A stretch of 5,476 nucleotides of DNA, taken from NCBI GenBank assembly GCA_963621995.1, contig CAVFFZ010000041.1, positions 1-5,476 on the forward strand. The letters run 5' to 3'. A program made the position numbers and the translations under genes. This document shows positions 1 to 5,103 of this stretch, piece by piece. The notes below the pieces were generated by a model, which saw only the letters and a list, made by a program, of their open reading frames with translations, was not told the origin of the DNA and searched no databases. Position 1 is the stretch's first letter, and every line of letters starts with the position of its first letter. The DNA is from UMGS1663 sp963621995 (GTDB lineage: Bacteria > Bacillota > Clostridia > TANB77 > CAG-508).

Positions 1-195
1 TTATAAATTTTTAAATTTTTTTATTGCTTGAATAACTGTACATATTATATAAGAAAAGCAATCTTCATCAATGGTTCCATTTATTTTACTGTATTTTTTA
101 ATTAGACCTATATATTCTTCTATGACTTGATTTATACATTCTTCATTACCATTAATAGCATTTTCTAGACAATTAACAAATTCTTTATCTTTCAT
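1..195 (-). CDS. Small helix-turn-helix protein of conjugative elements (Tn916 Orf8-like)
   Basis: A complete 64-codon gene whose TAA stop lies on the first three bases of the window. The protein is acidic in its first half and ends in a helix rich in Ile and Lys. The pattern 'ENAINGNEECINQVIEEYIGLIKKYS', then a DEDCFSYI stretch, then 'IQAIKKFK', matches the short helix-turn-helix (HTH_16-type) proteins that follow the sigma-like gene in Tn916-type elements (Orf8 of Tn916). I place the start at base 195 because AAGGAG (206-211) sits 10 bases upstream; the in-frame ATG at 204 is only one base from that site. Its first codons overlap the end of the sigma-like gene by 11 bases, which suggests translational coupling. 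In the family these proteins are thought to help regulate element genes, but the exact role is not known. The family assignment is from recalled similarity only. Confidence 0.8.
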   Translation of the reverse strand: MKDKEFVNCLENAINGNEECINQVIEEYIGLIKKYSKINGTIDEDCFSYIICTVIQAIKKFKNL

Positions 196-628
196 TATAC
201 TCATTCTCCTTTATATTATTTTTTATATTTTTAATTGCTCGAGACTTTATATTTCTTATATTAGCTTCACTTGTATTAAAAAAGAGGGCAATCCTTTTAT
301 AGCTATAATTTTTTATGATTCTATAATATAGGATTTGTTTTTGCTGAATGGGTGATTTCTTTACAGAAGAATAAATATAGTAGTTGGAAAAGTAGTTTTC
401 CAATTGTTCATAAGAATAATGTTTCTCAAAAGAATCAAAAAAAGATACATCACCGTTTAAAGACAGTGATATATCTTTTATTACCTTATCAGTATATTCT
501 GATTCAATAAATTGTAACGTTTGTTGTTTCTTTTTAAAATTAATACTAGCATTTTTTATAACAATGCCAATATAACTAGTAAATTGTGCTTTTACTCGTG
601 AATAATAGTCATTTGTTAATTTTTCCAT
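185..628 (-). CDS. Sigma-70 region 4-like regulator of a conjugative element (Tn916 Orf7-like)
   Basis: A 147-residue protein starting at the ATG at 628, preceded by GGAGG (634-638) with a 5-base gap. The open frame continues upstream to a TTG at 709, but that extension has no suitable ribosome site, so I reject it. Residues about 93-137 form a sigma region 4-type helix-turn-helix: a helix 'SPIQQKQILYYRII', then 'YSYKRIALFFNTSEANIRNI' and 'KSRAIKNI', the usual 'all polymerase-like regulators' pattern of branching after a serine-rich turn. The N-terminal half is Lys/Tyr/Phe-rich and weakly conserved. Size, domain and overlap with the next small helix-turn-helix gene match the orf7-orf8 pair of Tn916, where Orf7 supports expression of the xis-int or transfer genes. 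By inference it would act on genes beyond the left edge. An alternative is a stand-alone sigma-like phage regulator. Confidence 0.8.
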   Translation of the reverse strand: MEKLTNDYYSRVKAQFTSYIGIVIKNASINFKKKQQTLQFIESEYTDKVIKDISLSLNGDVSFFDSFEKHYSYEQLENYFSNYYIYSSVKKSPIQQKQILYYRIIKNYSYKRIALFFNTSEANIRNIKSRAIKNIKNNIKENEYNER

Positions 629-715
629 AATAACCTCCAAATTAAGATTTTGATAATATTTACTTAAATAAAGAAGTATAAAATTCACCTCCTTCATAAA
701 TATAGACAAACAGTT

Positions 716-744
716 ACTATAGAAGTAACGACCAGTTATGAAAA
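716..744 (-). promoter_or_regulatory. Possible promoter of the sigma-like gene, overlapped by a hairpin
   Basis: On the minus strand TTTTCA (739-744), 17 bases, then TATAGT (716-721). The -35 box is weak. A 6-bp inverted repeat, GTTACT with AGTAAC (713-729), covers the -10 box, so a repressor could bind there. In such AT-rich DNA this remains a tentative call. Confidence 0.25.
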
Positions 745-1054
745 AACTATAATATTAGAATATAATATTGACTATATATACACCTTCTTTCAAAAATAAA
801 TACTATCTTTGGTCATTATAAAATTGATATGTCATAATTCTACATAAAAGTGAAAAAAGTATAAAATTAATTATGAAAGTAAACATTCTTATACTTTGCT
901 ATTTAAGTATAATTCTTATGATTGAATTAAATAAAGAATTATTAAATATTTTAAAAAGCTGTAACAAAATAATAAAAAACAAAACATAAGAATAAGATAA
1001 TAAAATATTAGATAGAAGGTGAAAAAATAACTTTTAATATGTTATAAAAAATAA
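745..1054. other. Gene-poor AT-rich stretch
   Basis: No gene with a convincing ribosome site is visible on either strand. The only notable open frame is a 38-codon plus-strand one (873-989) with a hydrophobic start but no Shine-Dalgarno sequence, so it is not called. The stretch contains alternating copies of AAGTATAA (described separately). It also has a 9-bp inverted repeat, ATTCTTATG (912-920) with CATAAGAAT (985-993), that flanks most of that open frame. It probably represents decayed accessory DNA or a long regulatory spacer. Confidence 0.5.
857..912. repeat. Three alternating copies of AAGTATAA able to form two exclusive hairpins
   Basis: AAGTATAA occurs at 857-864, as its complement at 889-896, and again at 905-912. 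The middle copy can pair with either outer one: a 9-bp arm with 856-864, or an 8-bp arm with an 8-base loop against 905-912. A further direct copy, with four more matching bases, lies at 674-685 inside the leader of the sigma-like gene. Function is unknown. Confidence 0.4.
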
Positions 1055-1180
1055 AGTCTACTTTTTTTAACTTTTTATTCATTAGTTAATTATACAGAAA
1101 TATGCAATTTTGAAATTAAGATATATAATAAGAAAACTAATAAAGAAATACCAATAGAAGAATTATCAAGAGAATTATAG
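1055..1180 (+). pseudogene. C-terminal remnant of an unrecognised gene
   Basis: An open frame without any start codon that ends at TAG 1178-1180. From about 1091 its codons look genuinely coding: 'YTEICNFEIKIYNKKTNKE' followed by 'IPIEELSREL' and the stop. The part before 1091 (rich in Leu, Phe) looks like chance readthrough. The stop is followed within a few bases by a hairpin terminator, which is what a real gene end would have. I do not recognise the family. The rest of the gene appears to have been deleted or scrambled, in keeping with a degraded mobile element. A chance open frame in AT-rich DNA is the main alternative. Confidence 0.35.
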
Positions 1181-1185
1181 AAAGA

Positions 1186-1205
1186 AAGAAGCTAACTAGC
1201 TTCTT
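1186..1205. terminator. Bidirectional hairpin terminator between two convergent remnants
   Basis: A perfect 8-bp stem, AAGAAGCT with AGCTTCTT, around an AACT loop. It is followed by CTCTTTTA on the plus strand and TTCTTTCT on the minus strand. It lies exactly where the plus-strand remnant (stop 1180) and the minus-strand remnant (stop 1192-1194) meet, so it can serve both. The T-runs are interrupted, so efficiency may be modest. Confidence 0.6.
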
Positions 1206-1393
1206 CTCTTTTACTCTTATTCATTTGCTTAAATTGCATTTGTACATAATTATCGAGTATCTTACTTGGTCTAACTATTTTCTCATAAGGGGGTACCTTC
1301 CAGTATTAATTTTTCTAATGTTGCAGTTATTTTTAATTTTTTTAGAGACATTGAACTATCTATAAAACCATCTCCTTTTATATAATTTAACAT
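1192..1393 (-). pseudogene. Short unrecognised gene broken by a frameshift in a C5 run
   Basis: Read on the minus strand from the ATG at 1393 the frame gives 'MLNYIKGDGFIDSSMSLKKL' then 'KITATLEKLILEG' and stops at TGA (1283-1285), soon after five consecutive C (plus-strand G at 1289-1293). One frame over, the coding look resumes at once: 'PYEKIVRPSKILDNY', 'VQMQFKQMNKSKREEAS', stop at 1192-1194. Removing one C from the run joins the two halves into one protein of about 65 residues. A second possible start is the ATG of 'MSLKKL', which has AAAGGAG upstream though at long range; the 1393 start has no ribosome site. I do not recognise the family. It may itself be the tail of a larger lost gene. 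The break could be a true mutation, a phase-variable tract or a sequencing error. Confidence 0.55.
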
Positions 1394-1411
1394 AAAACAC
1401 TAGAAAAAATT

Positions 1412-1444
1412 GTAAAAAGTATATAAAAATAATAAACTTTTTAC
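1412..1444. repeat. Inverted repeat upstream of the XRE gene
   Basis: A perfect 9-bp inverted repeat, GTAAAAAGT and ACTTTTTAC, with a 15-base spacer, 80 bases upstream of the XRE regulator. It could be an operator or a weak terminator for transcription into the minus-strand remnant. The sequence alone cannot decide. Confidence 0.35.
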
Positions 1445-1480
1445 TTCAGCATTCTAAAAAAATAACACGTATTATATTAT

Positions 1481-1510
1481 TTACTAAATAAACCTTAAAA
1501 AGTTTAGTAA
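1481..1510. promoter_or_regulatory. Inverted repeat directly before the XRE gene, candidate operator
   Basis: TTACTAAA (1481-1488) and TTTAGTAA (1503-1510) form a perfect 8-bp inverted repeat with a 14-base spacer, ending 13 bases before the start codon. The position, covering the likely transcription start or leader, is typical for self-repression by Cro/CI-like proteins. The same TTTAGTAA also occurs at 1538-1545, 1574-1581 and 1762-1769. The operator role is inference. Confidence 0.4.
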
Positions 1511-1523
1511 TAGGTGTAAATAA

Positions 1524-1724
1524 ATGAAAGTTGAAATTTTAGTAAAGAATATTAGACAAGAAAAAAATATTAGTTTAGTAAAATTATCTAAAAGAAGAGG
1601 AGTATCTACAACTCACATTAACGATATAGAAAATAATAATAAAAGCCCAAGCTTGTACGTAATGATTCGACTTGCAAAGGCTTTAGAAGTCGAGATTACT
1701 AAATTATATAGAGCGAAATGGTAA
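1524..1724 (+). CDS. XRE/Cro-CI family transcriptional regulator
   Basis: A 66-residue protein that is essentially one HTH_3 domain. It opens with 'VKNIRQEKNISLVKLSKR'; helix 2 is SLVKLSKRRG (17-26), recognition helix 3 is STTHINDIENN (28-38), and the closing helix is PSLYVMIRLAKALEV (42-56). It has no effector or dimerisation domain beyond this, as is common for small regulators of mobile elements. The ATG at 1524 has only a weak ribosome site (GGTG, 7 bases upstream). It is transcribed away from the sigma-like gene, like the divergent orf9 regulator of Tn916, although that protein is larger. An inverted repeat just upstream suggests self-regulation. Followed by its own terminator. A role as repressor of the adjacent element genes is inference; the DNA-binding fold itself is clear. 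Confidence 0.9.
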   Translation: MKVEILVKNIRQEKNISLVKLSKRRGVSTTHINDIENNNKSPSLYVMIRLAKALEVEITKLYRAKW

Positions 1725-1730
1725 AAAATA

Positions 1731-1764
1731 AGCAGGTATTACTTTATATGTAATACCTACTTTT
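1731..1764 (+). terminator. Terminator of the XRE gene
   Basis: AGGTATTAC pairs with GTAATACCT (1734-1742 with 1750-1758) around a 7-base loop. One mismatch and two or three further pairs extend it, and TTTT follows. It begins 7 bases after the stop codon. Confidence 0.8.
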
Positions 1765-1778
1765 AGTAAATAAAAAAT

Positions 1779-1808
1779 AATTATATATGAATTCATATGT
1801 AATTTTTT
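1779..1808. terminator. AT-rich palindrome between convergent genes, likely bidirectional terminator
   Basis: A 26-base palindrome (1779-1804) centred on ATATGAATTCATAT, with one T-G wobble. It is followed by T6 on the plus strand and by TATTTTTTA on the minus strand. It lies between the XRE gene (plus) and the membrane protein gene ending at 1855 (minus), where a minus-strand terminator would be expected. Confidence 0.5.
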
Positions 1809-1854
1809 AATAAAATATCATAAAATGTCGATAAATGCAATACTTTTAAGTAAG

Positions 1855-2409
1855 TTAGTCAATCCAACTTGTTTCTGTTCTTACTACTATATCATTGTCA
1901 AAATATAAAATGTAATATTTTACGTCAACAAGAGAATATTCAATTTCATACATAATAGTTGAGTTCTTTTCATTCTGAATAAAATTAACACCAAGCAATT
2001 CTACGATATCATTTTTGTTTTTACCAATAGGACAATGTTTTTTCTCAATATCATCTATCATATAATGTCTATTTGCAATTGTATTTTCCCATTTTTCTTT
2101 AGAATATCTAGAAAAATAACTTTTAATTCCAAATATTATACATATAAGTAAAATAACATAAACAGCCATAGAAACAAAAGAATATTTTAGTATTTTACTT
2201 TTTTTATTTTTTAATATTAAGTATAATAAAATAGGAACGAATAATAAGAATATGGGAAAAATAAAATATAATATATAGAATAAGGCTATTGATGTATCAC
2301 CTATAATAGTATTTCCTAACGTTCCGAATAAAGCATTAAATAAGCCTCCTAGAATAACTAATATGTAATAAAAAATAATAGATATTCCAAATACAAATTT
2401 ATCATCCAT
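1855..2409 (-). CDS. Three-helix membrane protein with BamE/SmpA-like C-terminal domain
   Basis: A 184-residue protein; the ATG at 2409 has AAGGAG 6 bases upstream. Hydrophobic segments at about 6-28, 42-66 and 76-97 predict three membrane helices, with a basic patch (KNKKSKILK, 67-75) between the last two. The rest, about 98-184, is soluble. The run 'RHYMIDDIEKKHCPIGKNKN' followed by 'DIVELLG' (114-140), and then a strand-rich end 'YYILYFDNDIVVRTE', has the shape of small BamE/SmpA-fold domains: helix with R..M..DI, an 'IGK...DIVELLG' helix, then beta strands. In Gram-positive bacteria such domains occur in small surface or membrane proteins of unknown function. The role here is unknown. It is the last of three same-strand genes, and the one just upstream is broken. 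A weak promoter candidate suggests it can be transcribed alone. Confidence 0.85.
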   Translation of the reverse strand: MDDKFVFGISIIFYYILVILGGLFNALFGTLGNTIIGDTSIALFYILYFIFPIFLLFVPILLYLILKNKKSKILKYSFVSMAVYVILLICIIFGIKSYFSRYSKEKWENTIANRHYMIDDIEKKHCPIGKNKNDIVELLGVNFIQNEKNSTIMYEIEYSLVDVKYYILYFDNDIVVRTETSWID

Positions 2410-2436
2410 AACAATCTCCTTTTATTAGTTTATAAT

Positions 2437-2465
2437 ATATTAACATATATATATTAAGTATTCAA
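2437..2465 (-). promoter_or_regulatory. Candidate promoter of the three-helix membrane protein gene
   Basis: Minus strand TTGAAT (2460-2465), a 17-base spacer, then TAATAT (2437-2442), 28 bases before the start codon. It overlaps an A/T-only hairpin (2448-2471). Placement is good but the -10 box is poor, and such matches are frequent in this base composition. Confidence 0.35.
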
Positions 2466-2480
2466 TATATAAGAATAGTT

Positions 2481-2767
2481 TTAATTTACTACTTCACAAT
2501 CAGGATAAACACAATAGAGAAAAGGAATTTCACATTCAATATTTTCAATTTCTTTATTATCAGGAAAAACTAAAATAAATTTATCTGCTTTAGGCAAAGA
2601 AAGGGGATATGTATTTATTTTTTTTACAATACCCTTCTTATTATCTTCATTTGCAACAATTATATGATAAAATCTATTTCGGCTCCTAACATTCCTCGAA
2701 TCATAGATTTATTTACTTTTAATATACCTAAATGCGTACTAGGAATAAGTACTTTTATATTATCATA
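2481..2767 (-). pseudogene. Unrecognised gene lacking a start and carrying a frameshift
   Basis: Two overlapping minus-strand frames together make a convincing protein. The first reads 'YDNIKVLIPSTHLGILKVNK' (from 2767) and would then run to a TAA at 2660-2662. The second, one base displaced, takes over near 2700: 'YDSRNVRSRNRFYHIIVANE', 'DNKKGIVKKINTYPLSLPKA', 'DKFILVFPDNKEIENIE' and 'CEIPFLYCVYPDCEVVN', with the TAA stop at 2481-2483. Restoring one missing base near 2700 would give about 93 continuous codons. No ATG, GTG or TTG start with a ribosome site exists; the upstream end already overlaps the stop of the preceding gene. I do not recognise the family. It looks like a soluble, strand-rich domain. 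It is probably a decayed middle member of the three-gene minus-strand cluster, or a downstream domain once fused to the preceding gene. Confidence 0.6.
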
Positions 2768-3197
2768 TTATAAAACAATTATCATTTTGGGCTTGTTCCT
2801 TAGAATAGTTTTTAAGTAAATTTCTGATATCTTTATAATTACTTGTAATACTATGATTGTAAAAATCATTTATATCTGATATGCCTTCATATTCTACTCT
2901 ATAACTTTCTTCTAATTCAAATGTTCCTTGTCCTGGATTAATTGGAAAATACTTATTATTCATTATAAAACCAAATTCTTTTCCATTTTCATCTTTAAAT
3001 TTTATTGAATATCCATCAAAACTAGAAGACCACACTATATCCACAAATTCAAATTGTTTTTTTGGAAGATTCTTTTTAAGATAATATGTAGCAGAAATTC
3101 TTGCAATTTGTTTTGGGATTATACCACTAATCCATAAAATTAAAACGATTAATAAAATAACAATAGTTGCTACTATAATATTTCTTTTTTTATTCAT
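2763..3197 (-). CDS. Single-pass membrane-anchored extracytoplasmic protein, unknown function
   Basis: A 144-residue protein starting at the ATG at 3197, with AGGAGG 5 bases upstream. A short basic start (MNKKR) is followed by one strong hydrophobic helix (about 7-25) with no cleavage site or lipobox cysteine, so it is an anchor with the rest outside the cell. The outer part contains 'YYLKKNLPKKQFEFVDIVWS' (38-57), 'SSFDGYSIKFKDENGKEFGF' (58-77), then an acidic tail with 'SNYKDIRNLLKNYSKEQAQ'. This layout (anchor, a 'YLKK.P.K.F' helix, then strands ending in a 'DENGKEFGF' turn) resembles small DUF3139-like surface proteins, but I cannot assign it firmly. It ends at TGA 2763-2765, overlapping the start of a degraded gene. 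It is divergent from the HdeD-like gene across a 197-base intergenic region. Confidence 0.85.
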   Translation of the reverse strand: MNKKRNIIVATIVILLIVLILWISGIIPKQIARISATYYLKKNLPKKQFEFVDIVWSSSFDGYSIKFKDENGKEFGFIMNNKYFPINPGQGTFELEESYRVEYEGISDINDFYNHSITSNYKDIRNLLKNYSKEQAQNDNCFII

Positions 3198-3232
3198 AAC
3201 TACCTCCTCGACTAATATTATTTGTTAGAGTA

Positions 3233-3241
3233 ATTATAACA
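3233..3241 (-). promoter_or_regulatory. Extended -10 promoter of the anchored protein gene
   Basis: Minus strand TGTTATAAT: a perfect TATAAT (3233-3238) preceded by the TG of an extended -10 element, 35 bases before the start codon. No good -35 box at 16-18 bases; a TTGAAA lies 14 bases away, which is too close for standard spacing. The extended -10 could make up for this. Confidence 0.5.
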
Positions 3242-3342
3242 TATAATTTTTATTTCAAAAAGTCTTACAGCTAATTTTAGATTTCTTTTTATCTTATACA
3301 AATTCACGAAAATTATATTTTGGGTAATTTTATTAAAAAATA

Positions 3343-3371
3343 TTGACAATAATTGATAAAAAATTTACACT
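3343..3371 (+). promoter_or_regulatory. Promoter of the HdeD-like gene
   Basis: A perfect TTGACA (3343-3348), a 17-base spacer, and TACACT (3366-3371). The predicted transcript starts just before the AAGGAGG ribosome site, so the leader would be only about 15-20 bases and leaves no room for an RNA switch. Confidence 0.7.
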
Positions 3372-3394
3372 ATTATTGAAGGAGGAGTGGTAAA

Positions 3395-3937
3395 ATGGAA
3401 TATTTACAAAAAATATTAAAAAAATCAGGACAAGCATCTATTATTGAATCTATCATATTTGCTATATTAGGTGCAGTACTAATAGCAAAACCAGAAGAAA
3501 CAGTAAAGGTCATATCTTATATATTAGGTGTAGGACTTATTATTGTTGGAATTTACCAAATAGTAAATTACATTAAAATGAATGGTCAAAACGACTTGTA
3601 TAACTATCATTTAATTTATGGAGTAATGACAATTGTAATAGGAATAATTACTATTATTTATAGTGCAACTATAGGAAGTATATTTCGCATTATAATAGGA
3701 ATATGGATAATTTATAGCAGTGTAGTTAGAGCTAGTTCTTCTTTAAAATTAAGAGCAATAAAATCAAATATATGGATATATACATTAATTATTTCTATTA
3801 TAATGTTTTGCTGTGGACTATATATTGTATTAAATCAAGGTACGATCGTCGTAACAGTAGGAGTCTTAATGTTAGTCTATGCGGTAATGGATATTATAGA
3901 AAATATAATATTTTTACATAATATAAAACAATTATAA
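3395..3937 (+). CDS. HdeD/DUF308-family membrane protein
   Basis: A 180-residue protein with six predicted membrane helices at about 15-32, 37-58, 71-89, 92-111, 125-146 and 149-174. The pairing of helices, with 'AILGAVLIAKPEETVKVISY' (23-42) after the first and 'LGVGLIIVGIYQIV' in the second, is the DUF308/HdeD signature: a Gly-rich helix, a 'xxPxxT' loop, then a 'GxxLIxxGxxQI' helix, repeated roughly three times. In enterobacteria HdeD is linked to acid resistance. In Bacillota the role is mostly unknown, with a general envelope or stress role suggested. The start is fixed by AAGGAGG 9 bases upstream. It has its own near-consensus promoter and a very strong terminator, so it is a single-gene transcript. 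No truncation or unusual feature is visible. Confidence 0.9.
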   Translation: MEYLQKILKKSGQASIIESIIFAILGAVLIAKPEETVKVISYILGVGLIIVGIYQIVNYIKMNGQNDLYNYHLIYGVMTIVIGIITIIYSATIGSIFRIIIGIWIIYSSVVRASSSLKLRAIKSNIWIYTLIISIIMFCCGLYIVLNQGTIVVTVGVLMLVYAVMDIIENIIFLHNIKQL

Positions 3938-3954
3938 TATATAATATAAAAACG

Positions 3955-3984
3955 AAAAACAGCTATATTAATAGCTGTTTTTTT
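3955..3984 (+). terminator. Strong intrinsic terminator after the HdeD-like gene
   Basis: A perfect 12-bp stem, AAAAACAGCTAT (3955-3966) with its complement (3971-3982), an ATTA loop and a run of seven T (3978-3984). The A-run on the other side could also let it work for minus-strand transcription. Confidence 0.95.
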
Positions 3985-3985
3985 G

Positions 3986-4014
3986 TTGCATAAATATAAA
4001 AAAAAGGCTATAAT
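3986..4014 (+). promoter_or_regulatory. Promoter of the CorA gene
   Basis: TTGCAT (3986-3991), a 17-base spacer, and a perfect TATAAT (4009-4014). It begins two bases after the T-run of the preceding terminator. Transcription would start near 4021. The leader of about 25 bases leaves no room for a magnesium riboswitch. Confidence 0.75.
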
Positions 4015-4046
4015 AGTAAAAGAGGAAACAAAGGGGTGAATAATAT

Positions 4047-5006
4047 ATGATAAAAATGTATAACACAGATATGGAAACGAATATAACAGAAGAAGTAACT
4101 GAATTTAAAAAAGGAAATTGGATAAATATGATTGCCCCGACAGAAGAAGAAATAGGAATAGTATGTAAAAAATTAAAAATAAAGGAGGATTTTATTAGAT
4201 ATTCACTTGACTATGAAGAAAAAGCCAGAATTGACACAGAGGACGATGACAATACAACATTATTTATTATAGATGTTCCTATAATGGGAAAAGAAAGCAA
4301 TGAACAAGTATATTCTACAATGCCTCTTGGAATGATAGTAGTAAGAGATGATTATTTTATTACAGTATCTTTGAAACCAAATAAAGTAATTTCAGAATTA
4401 GAAAAAAATAAAACAAAAAATAATATAATTACTTATAAAAAAAGTAGAATGATTTTACAAATATTCTACAAAAATGCAGAATTATACTTAAAAAATCTAA
4501 AAAGAATAAACAAAGAAACAGAAATAGCAGAAAGTGTGCTAAAAACATCTTTAAAAAATAAAGAATTATTAAAAATGCTTGCTTTAGAAAAAAGTTTAGT
4601 ATATTTTACAACATCATTAAAATCAAACGAAGTAGTCATGGAAAAAACTTTAAGAGGAAAAATAATAAAATTATACGAAGAAGATGAAGACATATTAGAA
4701 GATGCAATTATAGAAAATAAACAAGCTATAGAAATGGCCAAAATATATAGCGATATTTTAAATGGAACAATGGATGGATATGCATCTATAATTTCAAATA
4801 ACCTAAATGGAGTTATGAAGTTTTTAACATCAATAACAATAATTTTAGCAATACCAACAATGATTGCAAGTTATTGGGGAATGAATGTTGAAGTCCCTAT
4901 GGAATTTAGCCATTCGCCTTGGGCTTTTTACGGAGTAGTATTATTTTCCATAATATTAGGAGCTATAGCTATGATTTGGCTAAAAAAGAAAGATATGTTA
5001 GATTAA
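4047..5006 (+). CDS. corA: CorA-family divalent metal ion (magnesium) transporter
   Basis: A 319-residue inner-membrane transporter of usual family length. The long N-terminal cytoplasmic part (about 1-255) starts with strand-rich sequence containing the conserved 'YSLDYEEKARIDTEDD' (52-67) and 'STMPLGMIVVRDDYFITVS' (90-108), then charged coiled helices (about 145-255) that form the funnel. TM1 is about 256-276, ending in 'ASYWGMNVEVP', with the signature Gly-Met-Asn at 278-280 that forms the selectivity ring. TM2 is about 291-311, followed by the basic tail KKKDMLD. In the family this makes a pentameric channel for Mg2+, sometimes Co2+ or Ni2+. The ATG at 4047 has AAGGGGTGA 7-8 bases upstream. 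It is transcribed alone from its own promoter, with an AT-only palindromic terminator behind it. Some family members carry other ions, so the substrate is inferred. Confidence 0.95.
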   Translation: MIKMYNTDMETNITEEVTEFKKGNWINMIAPTEEEIGIVCKKLKIKEDFIRYSLDYEEKARIDTEDDDNTTLFIIDVPIMGKESNEQVYSTMPLGMIVVRDDYFITVSLKPNKVISELEKNKTKNNIITYKKSRMILQIFYKNAELYLKNLKRINKETEIAESVLKTSLKNKELLKMLALEKSLVYFTTSLKSNEVVMEKTLRGKIIKLYEEDEDILEDAIIENKQAIEMAKIYSDILNGTMDGYASIISNNLNGVMKFLTSITIILAIPTMIASYWGMNVEVPMEFSHSPWAFYGVVLFSIILGAIAMIWLKKKDMLD

Positions 5007-5061
5007 ATAAAATACAAAAAATGAAAAGTAATTTAGGGTAATTTTTTAATACAAAAAAGAT

Positions 5062-5103
5062 AAAATACAAATTATATAAAAATTTTATATAATTTGTATT
5101 TTT
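5062..5103. terminator. Long A/T-rich palindromic terminator after CorA
   Basis: Two perfect 20-base arms (5062-5081 and 5083-5102) around one central base. The arms contain only a single C-G pair. The right arm ends in T5 (5099-5103). On the minus strand the arm likewise ends in T4, so it may act in both directions. Between the CorA stop (5006) and this palindrome there is only a direct repeat of GTAATTT and nothing gene-like. Confidence 0.7.

Noticed and set aside
629..709. 27-residue N-terminal extension of the sigma-like protein from a TTG at 709 (or an ATG at 697)
   Set aside because: Neither start has a ribosome site at the right distance, while the ATG at 628 has GGAGG 5 bases upstream.
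873..989. 38-codon plus-strand frame with a hydrophobic start (MKVNILILCYLSIILM)
   Set aside because: No Shine-Dalgarno sequence, no promoter of note, and such hydrophobic short frames are common in AT-rich DNA.
3198..3394. Riboswitch or structured leader in the divergent region before the HdeD-like gene, or before corA at 3985-4046
   Set aside because: Both promoters leave leaders of only about 15-25 bases, and no conserved structure is visible.
4466..4741. 91-codon minus-strand open frame inside the CorA gene
   Set aside because: It lies wholly within corA on the opposite strand, has no ribosome site and is Ser/Phe-rich as expected from the antisense of Lys/Glu/Asn codons.
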